Origin: Hermatobates lingyangjiaoensis
Lineage: Eukaryota; Arthropoda; Insecta; Hemiptera; Hermatobatidae
Assembly (NCBI GenBank): GCA_026182355.1
Contig: JAPFBL010000231.1
Coordinates: 1,054,001 to 1,118,000 of the forward strand
Reading direction: 5' to 3'
Length of the DNA stretch: 64,000 nucleotides
Numbering within the stretch: position 1 is the stretch's first letter; every line of letters begins with the position of its first letter. The notes under the pieces were generated by a model. It saw only the letters and a list, made by a program, of their open reading frames with translations, had not been told where the DNA came from and did not search any database. Below are positions 23,137-33,036 of this stretch, in pieces. The translations under genes were made by a program, and so were the position numbers.

Positions 23137-23403
23137 TTATTTTCTAAGTTTTAAGAGGGCTCTGACCCTTGGAGATTTATGTTGCTGAGGGATAAACTGT
23201 AGCTTCATCGTGGCAATGGAGGCATTGACTCTACAAATAATATTCTTATTGCTGTCTTGTGACCTACCATATATTTCTAAATAAGCTTTGATAGTTATCC
23301 CTTTCACTTTGCCTTCATATTCGATAGCTGGCCTGACACAGCATTTGTAGATCGTCCTGAGGATAGATTGATTCCAGCCGTATTTTATTGTGTTATGCGA
23401 CAT
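23137..23403 (-). pseudogene. LINE ORF2 C-terminal fragment
   Basis: An 88-codon minus-strand frame reads WNQSILRTIYKCCVRPAIEY near its start. Non-LTR retrotransposons have a W-S-x-L-R-x-I-Y-x-x-x-I-R-P-x-x-x-Y-G block in this position, just after the reverse transcriptase. A later part (IICRVNASIATMKLQFIPQQ) fits the following R-I-I-x-G-A-x-x-T-P-x-x-A-M-x-L block. No polymerase part lies upstream, so this is a truncated relic. It is a different lineage from the Jockey copies. Confidence 0.65.
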
Positions 23404-23764
23404 ACTCTCAAAATTGAGTTTGGTAAAGGAGAAATATATGGGTCTGAATCCAGATAAAACGGTTCTTAAAGTTTTTTTAAGGAGAAAAAAGTAAAATTTA
23501 AAGTCGCTTGTATTAAAAATACTAAATTAGGTATGTGTGAAGTAACAAATACTTTAGACCTTCTAAACTAAAAAGTCATGTAACAGATAGATTGACTAAT
23601 AGCACAAAACCAACGTTCTAATCTCAGGGACACTTTTGAAGAACATGGGGTCTCATTCAAAATCTTCCCATTCAAACAAAATTATTATTATTAGGTTAGT
23701 TCGACTGGGTTGAAATATTAGAATTATTAGTAATAATGTCCGTCATTCCTCGTAAAGTCTCTGG

Positions 23765-23822
23765 AGAGCTGGACCGGTTTCGGGTCCGTCTGGTTCCCAT
23801 CTTCAAGAGCAACTGACTCAAT
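23765..23822 (-). ncRNA. Hammerhead-like motif, left arm
   Basis: Minus strand: AGTTG, CTC, TTGAAGA (23806-23800), GGG...CCC hairpin, GAAA, perfect palindrome ACCGGT (23773-23778), C, CAGCT. AGTTG pairs with CAGCT (one G-U), giving stem I, and GGTC supplies a GUC triplet. The first core base is T rather than C, so this site is probably weakened. Confidence 0.45.
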
Positions 23823-24061
23823 ATACAAATAAAAATTACATATAATATAATTAACGAACAGACAAACCATCAAACAGACATATTAACCAAACCTCTAATA
23901 GCATTTTAAAAACGACACAAAGAAGTGGAAATGGATAATGAAATAAGAAATGAAAGAAAAAAAATAACAATTAAAGAAACATGCAAAGCAAAAATTAACT
24001 ATACAGACAACACTGATTCCACAATTTAGATATCAAGTGTAAATAGGTTAACAGAAATAGT

Positions 24062-24110
24062 CAGTTGTTCTTGAAGATGGGAACTAGACGGACCCGAAAC
24101 TGGTCCAGCT
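24062..24110 (+). ncRNA. Hammerhead-like motif, right arm
   Basis: TTGAAGA at 24071-24077, GGG/CCC stem and GAAA at 24096-24099. The stem III sequence ACTGGT is no longer a perfect palindrome. The same T-for-C core change as in the left arm shows that the change predates the duplication or was copied between arms. Confidence 0.4.
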
Positions 24111-24150
24111 CTCCAGAGACTTTACGAGGTATGACGAACATGATTACTAC

Positions 24151-26294
24151 TAACTCTAAAATTATTATTATTGTAGTAAAACTAATAGTATCATATACAC
24201 TGCTATCTGGTATTCTAGATAAATGAGAAAAATTGCACAGATTACCCTTAATAATATACTAATAGTAGCATGTGCACGGGTAGCCAATGACCATACATCT
24301 TACCTCCAGCATAGGCAAAATTGTAAAATGAAGTGAAATTTTCGGTCTATTGAAGCAGACACGAGATGAAAATACCTCTATAGGAAATAAATAATACAAA
24401 TAACCATGAAACTAAACATTAATAGTTTGGTGAATATATTGCCAGATATATTGCCCCTCATAGAACATTTTTACAGCTACGTCAATGTGAAAACAAATAT
24501 CACCTATATTACTAGTAGAAGCCTTTGATTTAATTACAGCAGCCCTGGGTTGCTGTACTAACAAGTCGAAAATTCACAATACATAAAACCAATGAAATAT
24601 GAAAATTATTCCATGGTACCTGGATAGAAGATAATATAGAAGAATGTAGCATTAAAGGGTTTTGAAAATGTTCAAGCCAAACAAACCATTTGCGGCATGG
24701 AGACTTTCCCCACAACCTTTTATTAAGGGTGCTTTTTATGAGTGTATATACAAGCAAGCAGATGTAGGGTGGCTAAATCAGCGGAACTGAATTAGTATGA
24801 GAGAGAATTCTAACCAATATTACATTCACAAAGAACATACATAATTTTTAAAGGGAGGATTTAAAAATATATCTAGAATATTTAACAAAAATTTGACTTT
24901 CTAAGTACTACTTATCCAAGATAGAAAAGCTATTTGGTTAAAATCATACGAATAATGCAGACTCTTCATCATATTCTGTGTTAACGCAAAGAAACCTCCA
25001 CGAAGAGGATAAAGTTTTTTTGATAAACCAATAGAAATGAGACCTACATCTCTAAGAACAATTATGAAGTTTGTTAACAAACATGTAATCTAAAATAAAT
25101 CAGTTTACTAGACAGTGTCTCTGTAGCATGTACAAATAATTTTGTATACACACCCACCGACCAACGAACCTACGGGCATCAACAAAAAAATTTGAAAATT
25201 AAACCTTGACAACCTCAAATCTAAAAACCTTTCAAAATATTTCAATTTAAATTGTTCATATTTACTCTAATTTATTATGGATAAGACCGAATTTTTTTAT
25301 ATAAGATAATAGATTAATTAAATATAAATGTTTTTCACAAGTTTCTAATATATTTTTTATATACATTTTCAAAAATGTATTTCACATCGTAATGTATATT
25401 GCAAAAATAATTTGCTGATTAAATGAATGTAATGTGGTGGGAATACAAAAGCTGACTAAATATGTTAAAGAAATGTTATTTTCAAAATCACTATTTGCTA
25501 TTCGTAGATCCGGTTTGTTTTTTGATGAAGGAGCGTGTTGGTTTTGGGAGCACGATACAAGAGTTATTACCCTAAGAATACAGAGTAAGGAATTCTATAA
25601 AGACAGTTTTTCAAGAATTCTGTGACCTGAATTTGGAAACTACTTGCCCTAAGAATAGCCTGTTTAGATTATAAGTGAAGGCAATTTGCGTGCCTTCCTA
25701 TAGTTTTGGATGCATAATTATGAAGAGATTACCGTTCTAGCTGTGCAATATAACGTGGTCTTGTCTGACTTACATTTCTCGTTGCATTCCTCAGTACAAA
25801 GCACAATGAAAACAGTTCATGCTATAACTGTCAATACTGCAACAGAGAAAATCATCAGTTAGTTACATGACTGATAGACAAACAATAGTACCAATGAATA
25901 CAAACATCTTGCATGAACTGAATATTGAAACAGCAATAGTCAATAAATCAATTATGAAAAATGCTAGAAGATTACTATATCAACTCTTTTATAACGTTCT
26001 CTTTTAATAAATACGATTCAATAAAACATATAGGACATATCAGCAATAGATTTTATAATTAACAAAAACAATGAAGCTTAAAAATAGGTTTTAAAATGAT
26101 AAATCAATTACAGAAATCACAGACAATACAATGGAATGAAAGCGGAATACGTTTTGTCTTACGGAATCTTTGACAAATATCCGTAAGACTAACAGAAATA
26201 ACTCTATGACAAAGGTTCACTGATTGCTGTTGGTAATTTATAAATTGAACTACGTAAACCACTTAACTAAATATAGGAAAGGAACAGTTATTTT
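24151..26294. other. No gene recognised
   Basis: AT-rich. Frames at 24530-24757 (minus) and 25434-25625 (plus) are short and match nothing known to me. Confidence 0.45.
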
Positions 26295-26638
26295 GGGGCC
26301 CAGGTTAATTCAGTAGTTAACGTGCTAGCCTCTGAACTTGTGGGGTCTGGGTTCAATACCCACAATGCCAACGAGTCATTCACGTGGGAGGTGAATACAT
26401 CTGAGCACGTTATCCCTGGGAGAGGACGTTATGACATCTTTCCGAGGAAGTACGATATGAGGTACTAGTTAAAAATCCCTAGTCAAAATACACTTGATTT
26501 AGTCAAAATTTAGAACTGCCAATGTGGATTCAATCTTCATTGTGTAGTATCAGAAAGGGCCCAATGTTCGGTCTAAGTGTGTTTGGCCCATGTGGGACTG
26601 CTAAAGAAACCTATAGTGTTGCCTGCTAATAGGCAGGG
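26295..26638 (+). mobile_element. tRNA-derived SINE, copy 2
   Basis: Same family as 15704-15995. The A box is weakened (TTAATTCAGTAG). The B box GGTTCAATACC is closer to consensus than in copy 1. It shares the GGGAGGTGAATA, GAGAGGACGTTA and AAAGGGCCCAATGTT-type body segments, so pairwise differences are spread along the whole length. It ends near 26638 without a clear A-tail. Confidence 0.8.
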
Positions 26639-27756
26639 AACAAATATCATGAAAAATTTACTAAAATTATAACAAATAGAAAACAATGTCACAAATATTT
26701 CATGTAAAATGAAAGTCTAATACATGTGTATTAAAGTATAGATCTCATTTCACCGATTGAAATGAATTGATTGAAACTTAAAACGAACAAACAATTAACT
26801 TAATTTTGTATAACAATAATATAAATTAATTAATAAAATATTATTATCAAACAATGAATCTATGATTCCAGAGGGTACGAAAAAAATAACACAGGCCACT
26901 TGTGAAGCTCAAAAAGATAAGCAGCGAAAACTATCAAACATCATACTCAACGTATGAGATAAGATAATGGAAACCAATAGTGATTTACCATATTGATTGA
27001 GATATTTGAAAGTTTTTTTCTAAATTTTGCTTTATAGAGCTTAATCAAATTACATTCTGAGAATTAAACAGCGGCTAAAAAATATCGTGTGTAAATTAAA
27101 GAGACATTTAAGGATACATGCAATATTGTTATAATGGAGACATGGAGGAGACTGATGAAGGTACTTTAGATTTTGATAATGTATGTTATCTGTAAAAAGA
27201 AGAAGATTATGTTGAAAGCAACGAGGCCCTTGAGAGCACAGAAGATATGCAAAGAACGTTGATTAGTCGATAGCTAACTTTGTTGAAATCAGTTAAGCTG
27301 AGTTTATTTCATTAAACTTTAGAAGTGTACGATTCAATGACATGCTATGCCACTATAAGTGAGCTATTTTCACTCTTTTGATTATTCCTACCAACTGAGC
27401 CAATCATGCCAGTAAGTTGATGGTTTTTTTTTTCATTCTTTCAACTACTAAAGTCATCCACAGTAGAAACTAACTTTTTTTCCAAACTCATTTATTTATA
27501 GAGGAGATATTTAAGGAGCACCGTACAGCCTGCATAAGACTTTTTTATCTACCAATGCAAATATCTAGAGCGGGAGTTAGCTATAGAGACGGGATCGCCG
27601 GCATCAGAGCGAATACTCTACTAGCACGCACCAAGACTACCCCATCCACCAGGAATATTATTTGAATAGGGAATTTTGTATATTTATAATAGAAAAATAT
27701 TGGTCTGAACAGCTTTTTTTTTAGTAACTGAATATCAGTCCATAATATAGAAACTA
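26639..27756. other. No gene seen
   Basis: AT-rich. A minus-strand TGGCTCAGTTGGTAG near 27396-27410 looks like an RNA polymerase III A box but has no convincing partner. Confidence 0.4.
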
Positions 27757-27814
27757 ATATATATATATATATATATATATCAATGATCAAACCACAATAA
27801 GAAATGGGAAAACA

Positions 27815-27860
27815 ATACTAAGATCTTTCAACCGTAACAAGCGGTTTTCGTCAGAGTCAA
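27815..27860 (-). ncRNA. Hammerhead-like motif, left arm
   Basis: Minus strand: GACT, CTGACGA (27854-27848), CCG-loop-CGG hairpin, GAAA, palindrome AGATCT (27821-27826), T, AGTA. ACT/AGT gives a 3-bp stem I. Confidence 0.55.
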
Positions 27861-27862
27861 AA

Positions 27863-27908
27863 ACCCAACTGACGAAGACCGCTTGTTACGGTTGAAAGAT
27901 CTTAGTCT
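27863..27908 (+). ncRNA. Hammerhead-like motif, right arm
   Basis: CTGACGA (27869-27875), CCG/CGG hairpin with loop CTTGTTA, GAAA (27894-27897), AGATCT (27897-27902), T, AGTC. The sequence before the core (ACCCAA) does not pair with AGTC, so stem I is weaker on this side than on the left. Confidence 0.5.
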
Positions 27909-27969
27909 TTTTTTCCCATTTTTTATTGTGGTTTGATCATTGATTGTTATTTCACGTGTTTATGTGAAA

Positions 27970-27973
<4 letters not shown>

Positions 27974-28031
<58 letters not shown>
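27974..28031 (+). repeat. (TA)n then (TG)n compound microsatellite
   Basis: A TA run to about 28006 continues as TG repeats to about 28031. It interrupts the PLE protein fragment on the minus strand. Confidence 0.9.
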
Positions 28032-28174
28032 GGTGTGTGTGTAAAATTTGGAAGCAGTCTTTCATTTAAAAATATATTGTTAAATAACGCCCTATATTTG
28101 GCTTGTATCTGTTTCTTACACAATTTCTCCAGTTTCCGGAATTCTTGTTGGAAAATGGTTTTAAAATTCGACAA
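28032..28174 (-). pseudogene. PLE protein N-terminal fragment, left arm
   Basis: The minus-strand frame has EFRKLEKLCKKQIQAKY, then RALFNNIFLNERLLPNF, before running into a CA/TA microsatellite. The pattern R-K-L-x-K-L-x-K-K followed by a short helix and L-P-x-F is typical of the extreme N-terminal part of Penelope-like element proteins as I remember them. The apparent ATG at 28172-28174 arose after the internal deletion and is not the ancestral start. The polymerase and GIY-YIG endonuclease are absent. Confidence 0.5.
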
Positions 28175-28607
28175 GAATTATTAAGTTGGATATTTATGGC
28201 TGGCTGCTTTTCTTGAATTATTAATGCTTTTAATATTTGTAAATATTAGTATTTGTATATATTTTATTTTTATTTATTTTATTTTATTTTTATTTTGTAT
28301 ATATTAGTATTTGTATATATTTCGTCAATTCCACGAAAATTATCCCTAAAGAAAGAAACAATGTTAAATTACAAATATTAGATGCATAATTAATTCAAGA
28401 AAAGCAGCCAGCCATAAATATCCAACTTAATAATTCTTGTTGAATTTTAAAACTATTTTCAAACAAGCCAAACCAGATTAGCCAGGTAATAGTGAGTCCA
28501 ACCACCCTACCTTAATCCCCCATAATGCCCCGTGATCCAGGGCGATGTCCTGCGAAATTTCCAATAGTAATCCACCTCTATATATATAAAGTAACAAACC
28601 TACTATT

Positions 28608-28665
28608 ATTCTCATTATTGTCCTGATGATGAATGTGGTACATTTGAAACATGTTGACTAGTAAT
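28608..28665 (+). ncRNA. Hammerhead-ribozyme-like motif overlapping a PLE start codon
   Basis: AUUA-UU-GUC, CTGATGA (28623-28629), AATGT/ACATT hairpin, GAAA (28646-28649), the self-complementary ACATGT (28649-28654), T, then GAC-TAG-TAAT. GUC/GAC and ATTA/TAAT make a stem I with an internal loop, the feature used for loop-loop contacts in fast natural hammerheads. The ATG of the PLE reading frame (28651) lies inside the stem III palindrome. Confidence 0.65.
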
Positions 28666-28821
28666 ATTGGTGATAAGCTATATAGTTTTAATGAAGAGAC
28701 GAGGAAGGAATTTCGGAAACTGGAAAAATTGTGTAAGAAACAGATACAAGCCAAATATGGGGCGTTATTTAAAAATACGTGTATATATATAAATATAATA
28801 TATAAGCTAAAGCAACATTAA
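28651..28821 (+). CDS. PLE protein N-terminal fragment, right arm (56 codons)
   Basis: The ATG lies within the ribozyme palindrome ACATGT. The frame reads MLTSNIGDKLYSFNEETRKE, then FRKLEKLCKKQIQAKYGALF, and leaves homology with KNT before an AT-rich end and a TAA stop. Residues 16-42 match the left-arm fragment (28032-28174) except for single changes, showing that this part was under coding constraint or was recently copied. The rest of the element is missing, so the product has no enzymatic domain. The start is chosen because it follows the hammerhead directly, the place expected in a PLE, and no in-frame alternative lies upstream within the ribozyme. Confidence 0.5.
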   Translation: MLTSNIGDKLYSFNEETRKEFRKLEKLCKKQIQAKYGALFKNTCIYINIIYKLKQH

Positions 28822-30177
28822 TATTTTAAATTACAAATTAGATCCTCTAATTTGTTTGTAATTTACTAACAACGAAGTTAACAAAAAAGAAAAATTGCAA
28901 ATTAGATTAAGATTAAAGAAAAATAAAATAGAATGTCCGTTAAGTGAACAACAATTAGGATATTGCTGTGAAAGACTGCACAGCATGACTTTGAGCAATA
29001 GAGTATTTATAAATTAGCAGAGCAGTTCACATTAACAGACTGAGCGCTTATCGATTTATACCAAAACAAATAGGTCTGGCTAATGCTTGAACAAACAAAT
29101 GGAAACTCATCCACGAAACATGTACCATATCTTCATTCACTAAATAACAAAATATAGGGACTAAACAAATAACTTTAATTTATTAAAAACTTTTATTACT
29201 TTATATAATTATAAATTTGAAAAATTTTAACACCGAAAATGGAATTTGGTTTCTTTTTCTAACTGTTTTCCCTTTTTTTCTTTTTGTCGTACACTTTATT
29301 GTAACTCTCCCAGACTTAATATGCCAGTTTAATAAATCCTCTCTTGCATCAGTTTTTTTTCTCTCCTAGTAGCACACAGTTATCAAAAATAACGAGTGCA
29401 ATGTATCCCTAACAATAGTTTGAACTGTATAATTACGGGTTTGGAGTCTTCACTTAAAACTATTACTATGACGTTCTAATTATGTAAAACACGTAAATAT
29501 ATATATATTATATATATATATTATATATATATGATATTTTTATAATTTAATATTTTATTTTATTATATTATTGTTGTTACAAGACTATTACTTAAGTTTC
29601 TATAATATGGTATAATATTATTATAATTATATATTATATATATATATATGTATATATATGATTGGCTATTTTTGACCAAATTGTTTTTGCTTTTCCTCTT
29701 TGGATTCTATTGCTTCCGGCTCTAACAAGAGCCATTACTCTGTGAAGCTCTTCTATGAAGTGACTCCCGCCGGTATGACAGATATTGGAGGGTTCATGCA
29801 GAATTCAATATATGTTATATACGAATATATATATACAAAACTAAAGTTTATCGGGACTCGGTCAGTTCTTTTATTCCACCACCATCTTTTGTTCCACGGT
29901 CGATACTTTTATCAATATATATATTATATATATCGCTTACTAAAACTGGACTAATCGCAACCCCTTGGGTCATCTAACACCTTCCCTTTTATTGCAATAA
30001 TGTTCATATAAATGCAGATAAATGATCTAAATTAATTTATTTCTAATAAAGAGATTAATGAACACATTTTCAAGACAGTTCTCTTTACTTACTTTTTTGT
30101 ACAATTTGAATTTACCAAAAAAAAACTTTACTATTTTCTCTCTGTCTGACTCTACTGAGAGCAACATGTAATTGGTA
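28822..30177. other. No gene seen; several TA-rich tracts
   Basis: TA runs lie at about 29497-29532 and 29631-29660. A plus frame at 29700-29954 starts non-repetitively (GSNKSHYSVKLFYEVTPAGM) but is unrecognised. Confidence 0.45.
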
Positions 30178-30932
30178 ATGTTTAAATGATGTTTAACATA
30201 AATGAACTAAAACTTTCTGAAAGGTCTCTGCTTGAGACTTGTGAATAAGTCATAGCAAATGCTAACTGAATTGGATATTGAATCCTTGAAAAAGGGAAGT
30301 TGTTCTCTTTAGATAAAACCATTTTCAATCTTGGAATCAAAACTATTCCAAGTTTTAACATGTCATTGGATACCATAATTTTACAAACAATGACATTATC
30401 ATAAAGCTCATAAGTTATTAGTCTTGTTCCATTACATAAGCACGATGGATCAATGCTTATCATACTTACTACATATGACAGGAGCTTCCTTTTTTAGTTT
30501 TAGCTTATATTGGAGCAATCCACACAACTGTAGGCAGTCCAAAAATTCTCGAGGGTAATGTGTGGGTTCTGTTCCTGCATAAACCGATTTGTATGACAGA
30601 CATTACTTACATTTTGCTGGAAATTTTTCAATGAACCTATGATTAATTCCACTCTGTTATCCATTAAATAGAATTATATCAAAGTTTCTGTGAACAATAT
30701 TTGTAGGTTGGTGAATAAAGAGTAAATGTATTCAATACATTAATCAATATTTTGGGCTCGGATAAACAATTATTGTTCGGGCAGTGATAATTTCTTTATT
30801 TTCATTCTTTTCAACCCTGTCTTCACTAATATTTATCAGAAACTTAGAGTATTCCTCATCTTCTTCTTGAACTTTGATATTGCTAGTTAAATGGAATTTA
30901 GTAAATTTGCGCCACAAGGAAGACTGATACAA
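30178..30932 (-). pseudogene. Helitron helicase (Pif1-like) C-terminal fragment
   Basis: On the minus strand, in order: SLWRKFTKFHLTSNIKVQ with EYSKFLINISEDRV (30744-30932), as in Helitron helicases where L-W-x-x-F-x-x-x-x-L-T-x-N-M-R is followed by F-x-x-W/F-L-L-x-I-G-x-G; then HYPREFLDCL...YKLKLKKEAPV (about 30480-30560), matching Y-P-x-E-F-L-N-x-L and H-x-L-x-L-K-x-G-x-P-I; then LCNGTRLITYELYDNVIVC (about 30380-30440), matching G-L-C-N-G-T-R-L; and finally FPFSRIQYPIQLAFAMTYSQ (30225-30290), matching F-P-F-x-R-x-Q-x-P-x-x-x-A-F-A-M-T-I-N-K-S-Q-G-Q. Several stops and frame changes show it is dead. Helitron helicase unwinds DNA in rolling-circle transposition. The Rep nuclease part is absent. 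Confidence 0.85.
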
Positions 30933-30941
30933 GCATCATAT

Positions 30942-31505
30942 ATATCAGCATCAGTTCCTCTTTTGACATCTGTAGGAAGTTGTCAGTTCCTGATATGCTA
31001 CAGCCAATGCCGAAAATTAGTCCTGAACTCCTTAATTTAGAGAGAATTAGTTTTATTAAGAAGTTTTCTGTTCTCATAAATGTTCTAATGAGAGACCTAC
31101 ATTATCATTTTTATTGAAATACACATTCCAACAGCTGAAGATATAGGCATTATTACAAAGTGTTTTTTGATTACGGACAAAATAGTATGCTGTTAATATT
31201 TTACTTATATTAATTTGATCATTTCTAAAACTTATGTCAACTATTAAGTTAATAAATATTTGTTGATATATTAAATAGTTAATTTATATTCTCGTCGATT
31301 ATTCATTAAATTTCCTCTTTCTAAATTTGTTTGTAATTGAATCATTATAATTCAGTTCGAAAAATTATTATTTAATCGTTTGATGTCATTTATATCAGGT
31401 TTTGGAAGCTTATTGTACAAAAGCCCTTTTGGCGCAGATGGTCGCGCGCTGGAGTGCCAATTCCAAGGGCGTGTGTTCGATTTTCATCAAATTTCTCTAT
31501 ATCAA
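30942..31505 (+). repeat. Interspersed repeat ending in a tRNA-like sequence, copy 2
   Basis: Full-length partner of 16214-16745. It begins only 10 bases from the Helitron relic edge. Confidence 0.75.
31422..31490 (+). pseudogene. tRNA-like sequence, copy 2
   Basis: TTGGCGCAGATGGTCGCGCG resembles a real D arm better than copy 1 does. The T arm (GTGTGTTCGATTTTCAT) no longer pairs. A pseudo-tRNA carried by the repeat. Confidence 0.4.
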
Positions 31506-31582
31506 ACTAGTTTGATCAACCTTGGTCCTGTATTCAAGCCTTCGATTAAATGGTATTATTTTAATCGTTTGATATATTATAT

Positions 31583-31885
31583 ATACATTTTAACCAATAA
31601 TGTATCATTTTTGTAAATGTAGCAATCAAGACTTTATCAGTTATAAGAAATTTAAAACTATTGATCAATCAGGCATGTCATTAAAATATTTGAACTGAGG
31701 GCCTGAATCTCACCTGAGTATTAAGATCGATAATATAGTGTACATTAACAATAATGTATCATCCCTTTGTAAATGCTACAATAAATTTATCAGTTATAAG
31801 AATTTATAAACTTCACTTGATGCAATCCTTCGATTAAAGTGATTTGAACGATGAATCTCACCTGAGTATTAAATCTAATAGTGTC
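31583..31885 (+). repeat. Tandem duplication of a roughly 150-bp unit
   Basis: Two copies (about 31583-31740 and 31746-31885) share AATAATGTATCAT, TTATCAGTTATAAGAA, TTTGAAC and GAATCTCACCTGAGTATTAA in order. It leads directly into the 71-bp minisatellite. Confidence 0.7.
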
Positions 31886-31888
31886 ATA

Positions 31889-32394
31889 CTCGAAAGCAAT
31901 TGCCTCGAATTCAAATATAAAGTGATGACGGTCGATAGGATGAGATAGACAGAGAATCTTCATTCTCTCGAAAGCAATTGCCTCGAATTCAAATATAAAG
32001 TGATGACGGGTGATGAAAGACAGAGAATCTTCATTCTCTCGAAAGCAATTGCCTCGAATTCAAATATAAAGTGTTGACGGGTGATGAAAGACAGAGAATC
32101 TTCATTCTCTCGAAAGCAATTGCCTCGAATTCAAATATAAAGTGATGACGGGTGATGAAAGACAGAGAATCTTCATTCTCTCGAAAGCAATTGCCTCGAA
32201 TTCAAATATAAAGTGATGACGGGTGATGAAAGACAGAGAATCTTCATTCTCTCGAAAGCAATTGCCTCGAATTCAAATATAAAGTGATGACGGGTGATGA
32301 AAGACAGAGAATCTTCATTCTCTTGAAAGCAATTGCCTTGAATTCAAATATAAAGTGATGACGGGTGATGAAAGACAGAGAATCTTCATTCTTC
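31889..32394 (+). repeat. 71-bp minisatellite, seven copies
   Basis: The unit begins CGAAAGCAATTGCCTCGAAT and ends GAGAATCTTCATTCTCT. Units start at 31891, 31969, 32040, 32111, 32182, 32253 and 32324. The first is 78 bases and the rest exactly 71. Copies differ by only one or two bases, so the array is young or homogenised. Confidence 0.95.
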
Positions 32395-33036
32395 GTATGT
32401 TGTCAAATACAGCTTTCAATAATAGTACATAAGTAGATAATTATCTAATTATGTGTCTACGCATATGGTTAAACACCTGAGATGTAGTATTCTTTACAAT
32501 TGCAAGTTCAGCTGGTATGTATTCATCAAACGGTGTAACTTGAAGCGTAGCTCTTCAAACTAAATGGTACCCGGTTGTTCTTGTCACCTCTTCACCGTTT
32601 ATTTTTTTTTATCTATTTCTCAATTCCATCCCTTTGGAAGCTGATGAGTGTAGTGCAAAAATTCTTGACATTATGAGATGTTTATATGATTCCAAGCATT
32701 TCGAAAATGTTTACTAACTCATTCCTAGGTATTCCATTGTTTCCAGATCCTCAAATTCAAATGATTTACAATATTTTCATTACTATTTATCACACCTCAG
32801 TATATCAAACTAGAGTCCCTTTATTAATATCAGAAATGATGCAATCCATGTAATCATTTGTATTCACTCTGAGGACCCCTCTAAACTAATTTACGTAGGG
32901 TATTGTATCTAACCAATATACGTATATAAGACGAACTATTAATACTTCATTCTAATATTTGTTGATATTTAATCACCCATAAAGTTCATTTCATTTAATC
33001 AGTAAAACAAACAATTCGGTAAATTAATAATTTTTC
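32395..33036. other. No gene seen
   Basis: AT-rich, with no defensible feature. Confidence 0.4.

Larger units (their letters stand above)
23728..24150. mobile_element. Foldback with two hammerhead-like arms
   Basis: The left arm (23728-23824) and right arm (24057-24150) are inverted copies with only a few substitutions, separated by about 230 bases of A-rich spacer. Shared blocks are AGAGCTGGACC, CGGGTCCGTC and CGTAAAGTCTCTGG. Each arm holds one ribozyme-like core facing the outside. No TA tract flanks this one, unlike the other foldbacks. Confidence 0.8.
27781..27944. mobile_element. Foldback element copy 2 (AGATCT family), two ribozyme arms
   Basis: The left arm (27781-27858) and right arm (27867-27944) are inverted copies around a centre near AAAAACCCA. 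A (TA)n tract ends at 27780, and after a tail of about 30 bases another begins at 27974. Compare 2297-2430 and 44234-44393, which share the arms, centre and tail. Copies agree closely, suggesting recent spread or homogenisation. Confidence 0.85.
28032..28821. mobile_element. Inverted pair of PLE 5' regions
   Basis: Left arm 28032-28220 and right arm 28380-28790 are inverted around a spacer rich in TATTAGTATTTGTATATA repeats. Both contain the block GCAGCCAGCCATAAATATCC and both encode EFRKLEKLCKKQIQAKY pointing outward. The right arm is complete. The left arm has lost about 236 bases between CAACAAG and GAATT, removing the ribozyme and start codon. The junction words are similar (CAAG/AAG), suggesting deletion at short homology. 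Head-to-head PLE copies are known; this arrangement is inferred from the sequence. Confidence 0.75.

Noticed and set aside
27380..27430. Minus-strand TGGCTCAGTTGGTAG resembling a tRNA D arm / A box
   Set aside because: No convincing B box, T arm or second copy found; too little for a tRNA or SINE call.
31889..32394. GTGATGACGGGTGATGAAAG in each 71-bp unit as a ribozyme core
   Set aside because: Lacks CTGANGA, and no stem II pairing fits between the boxes.
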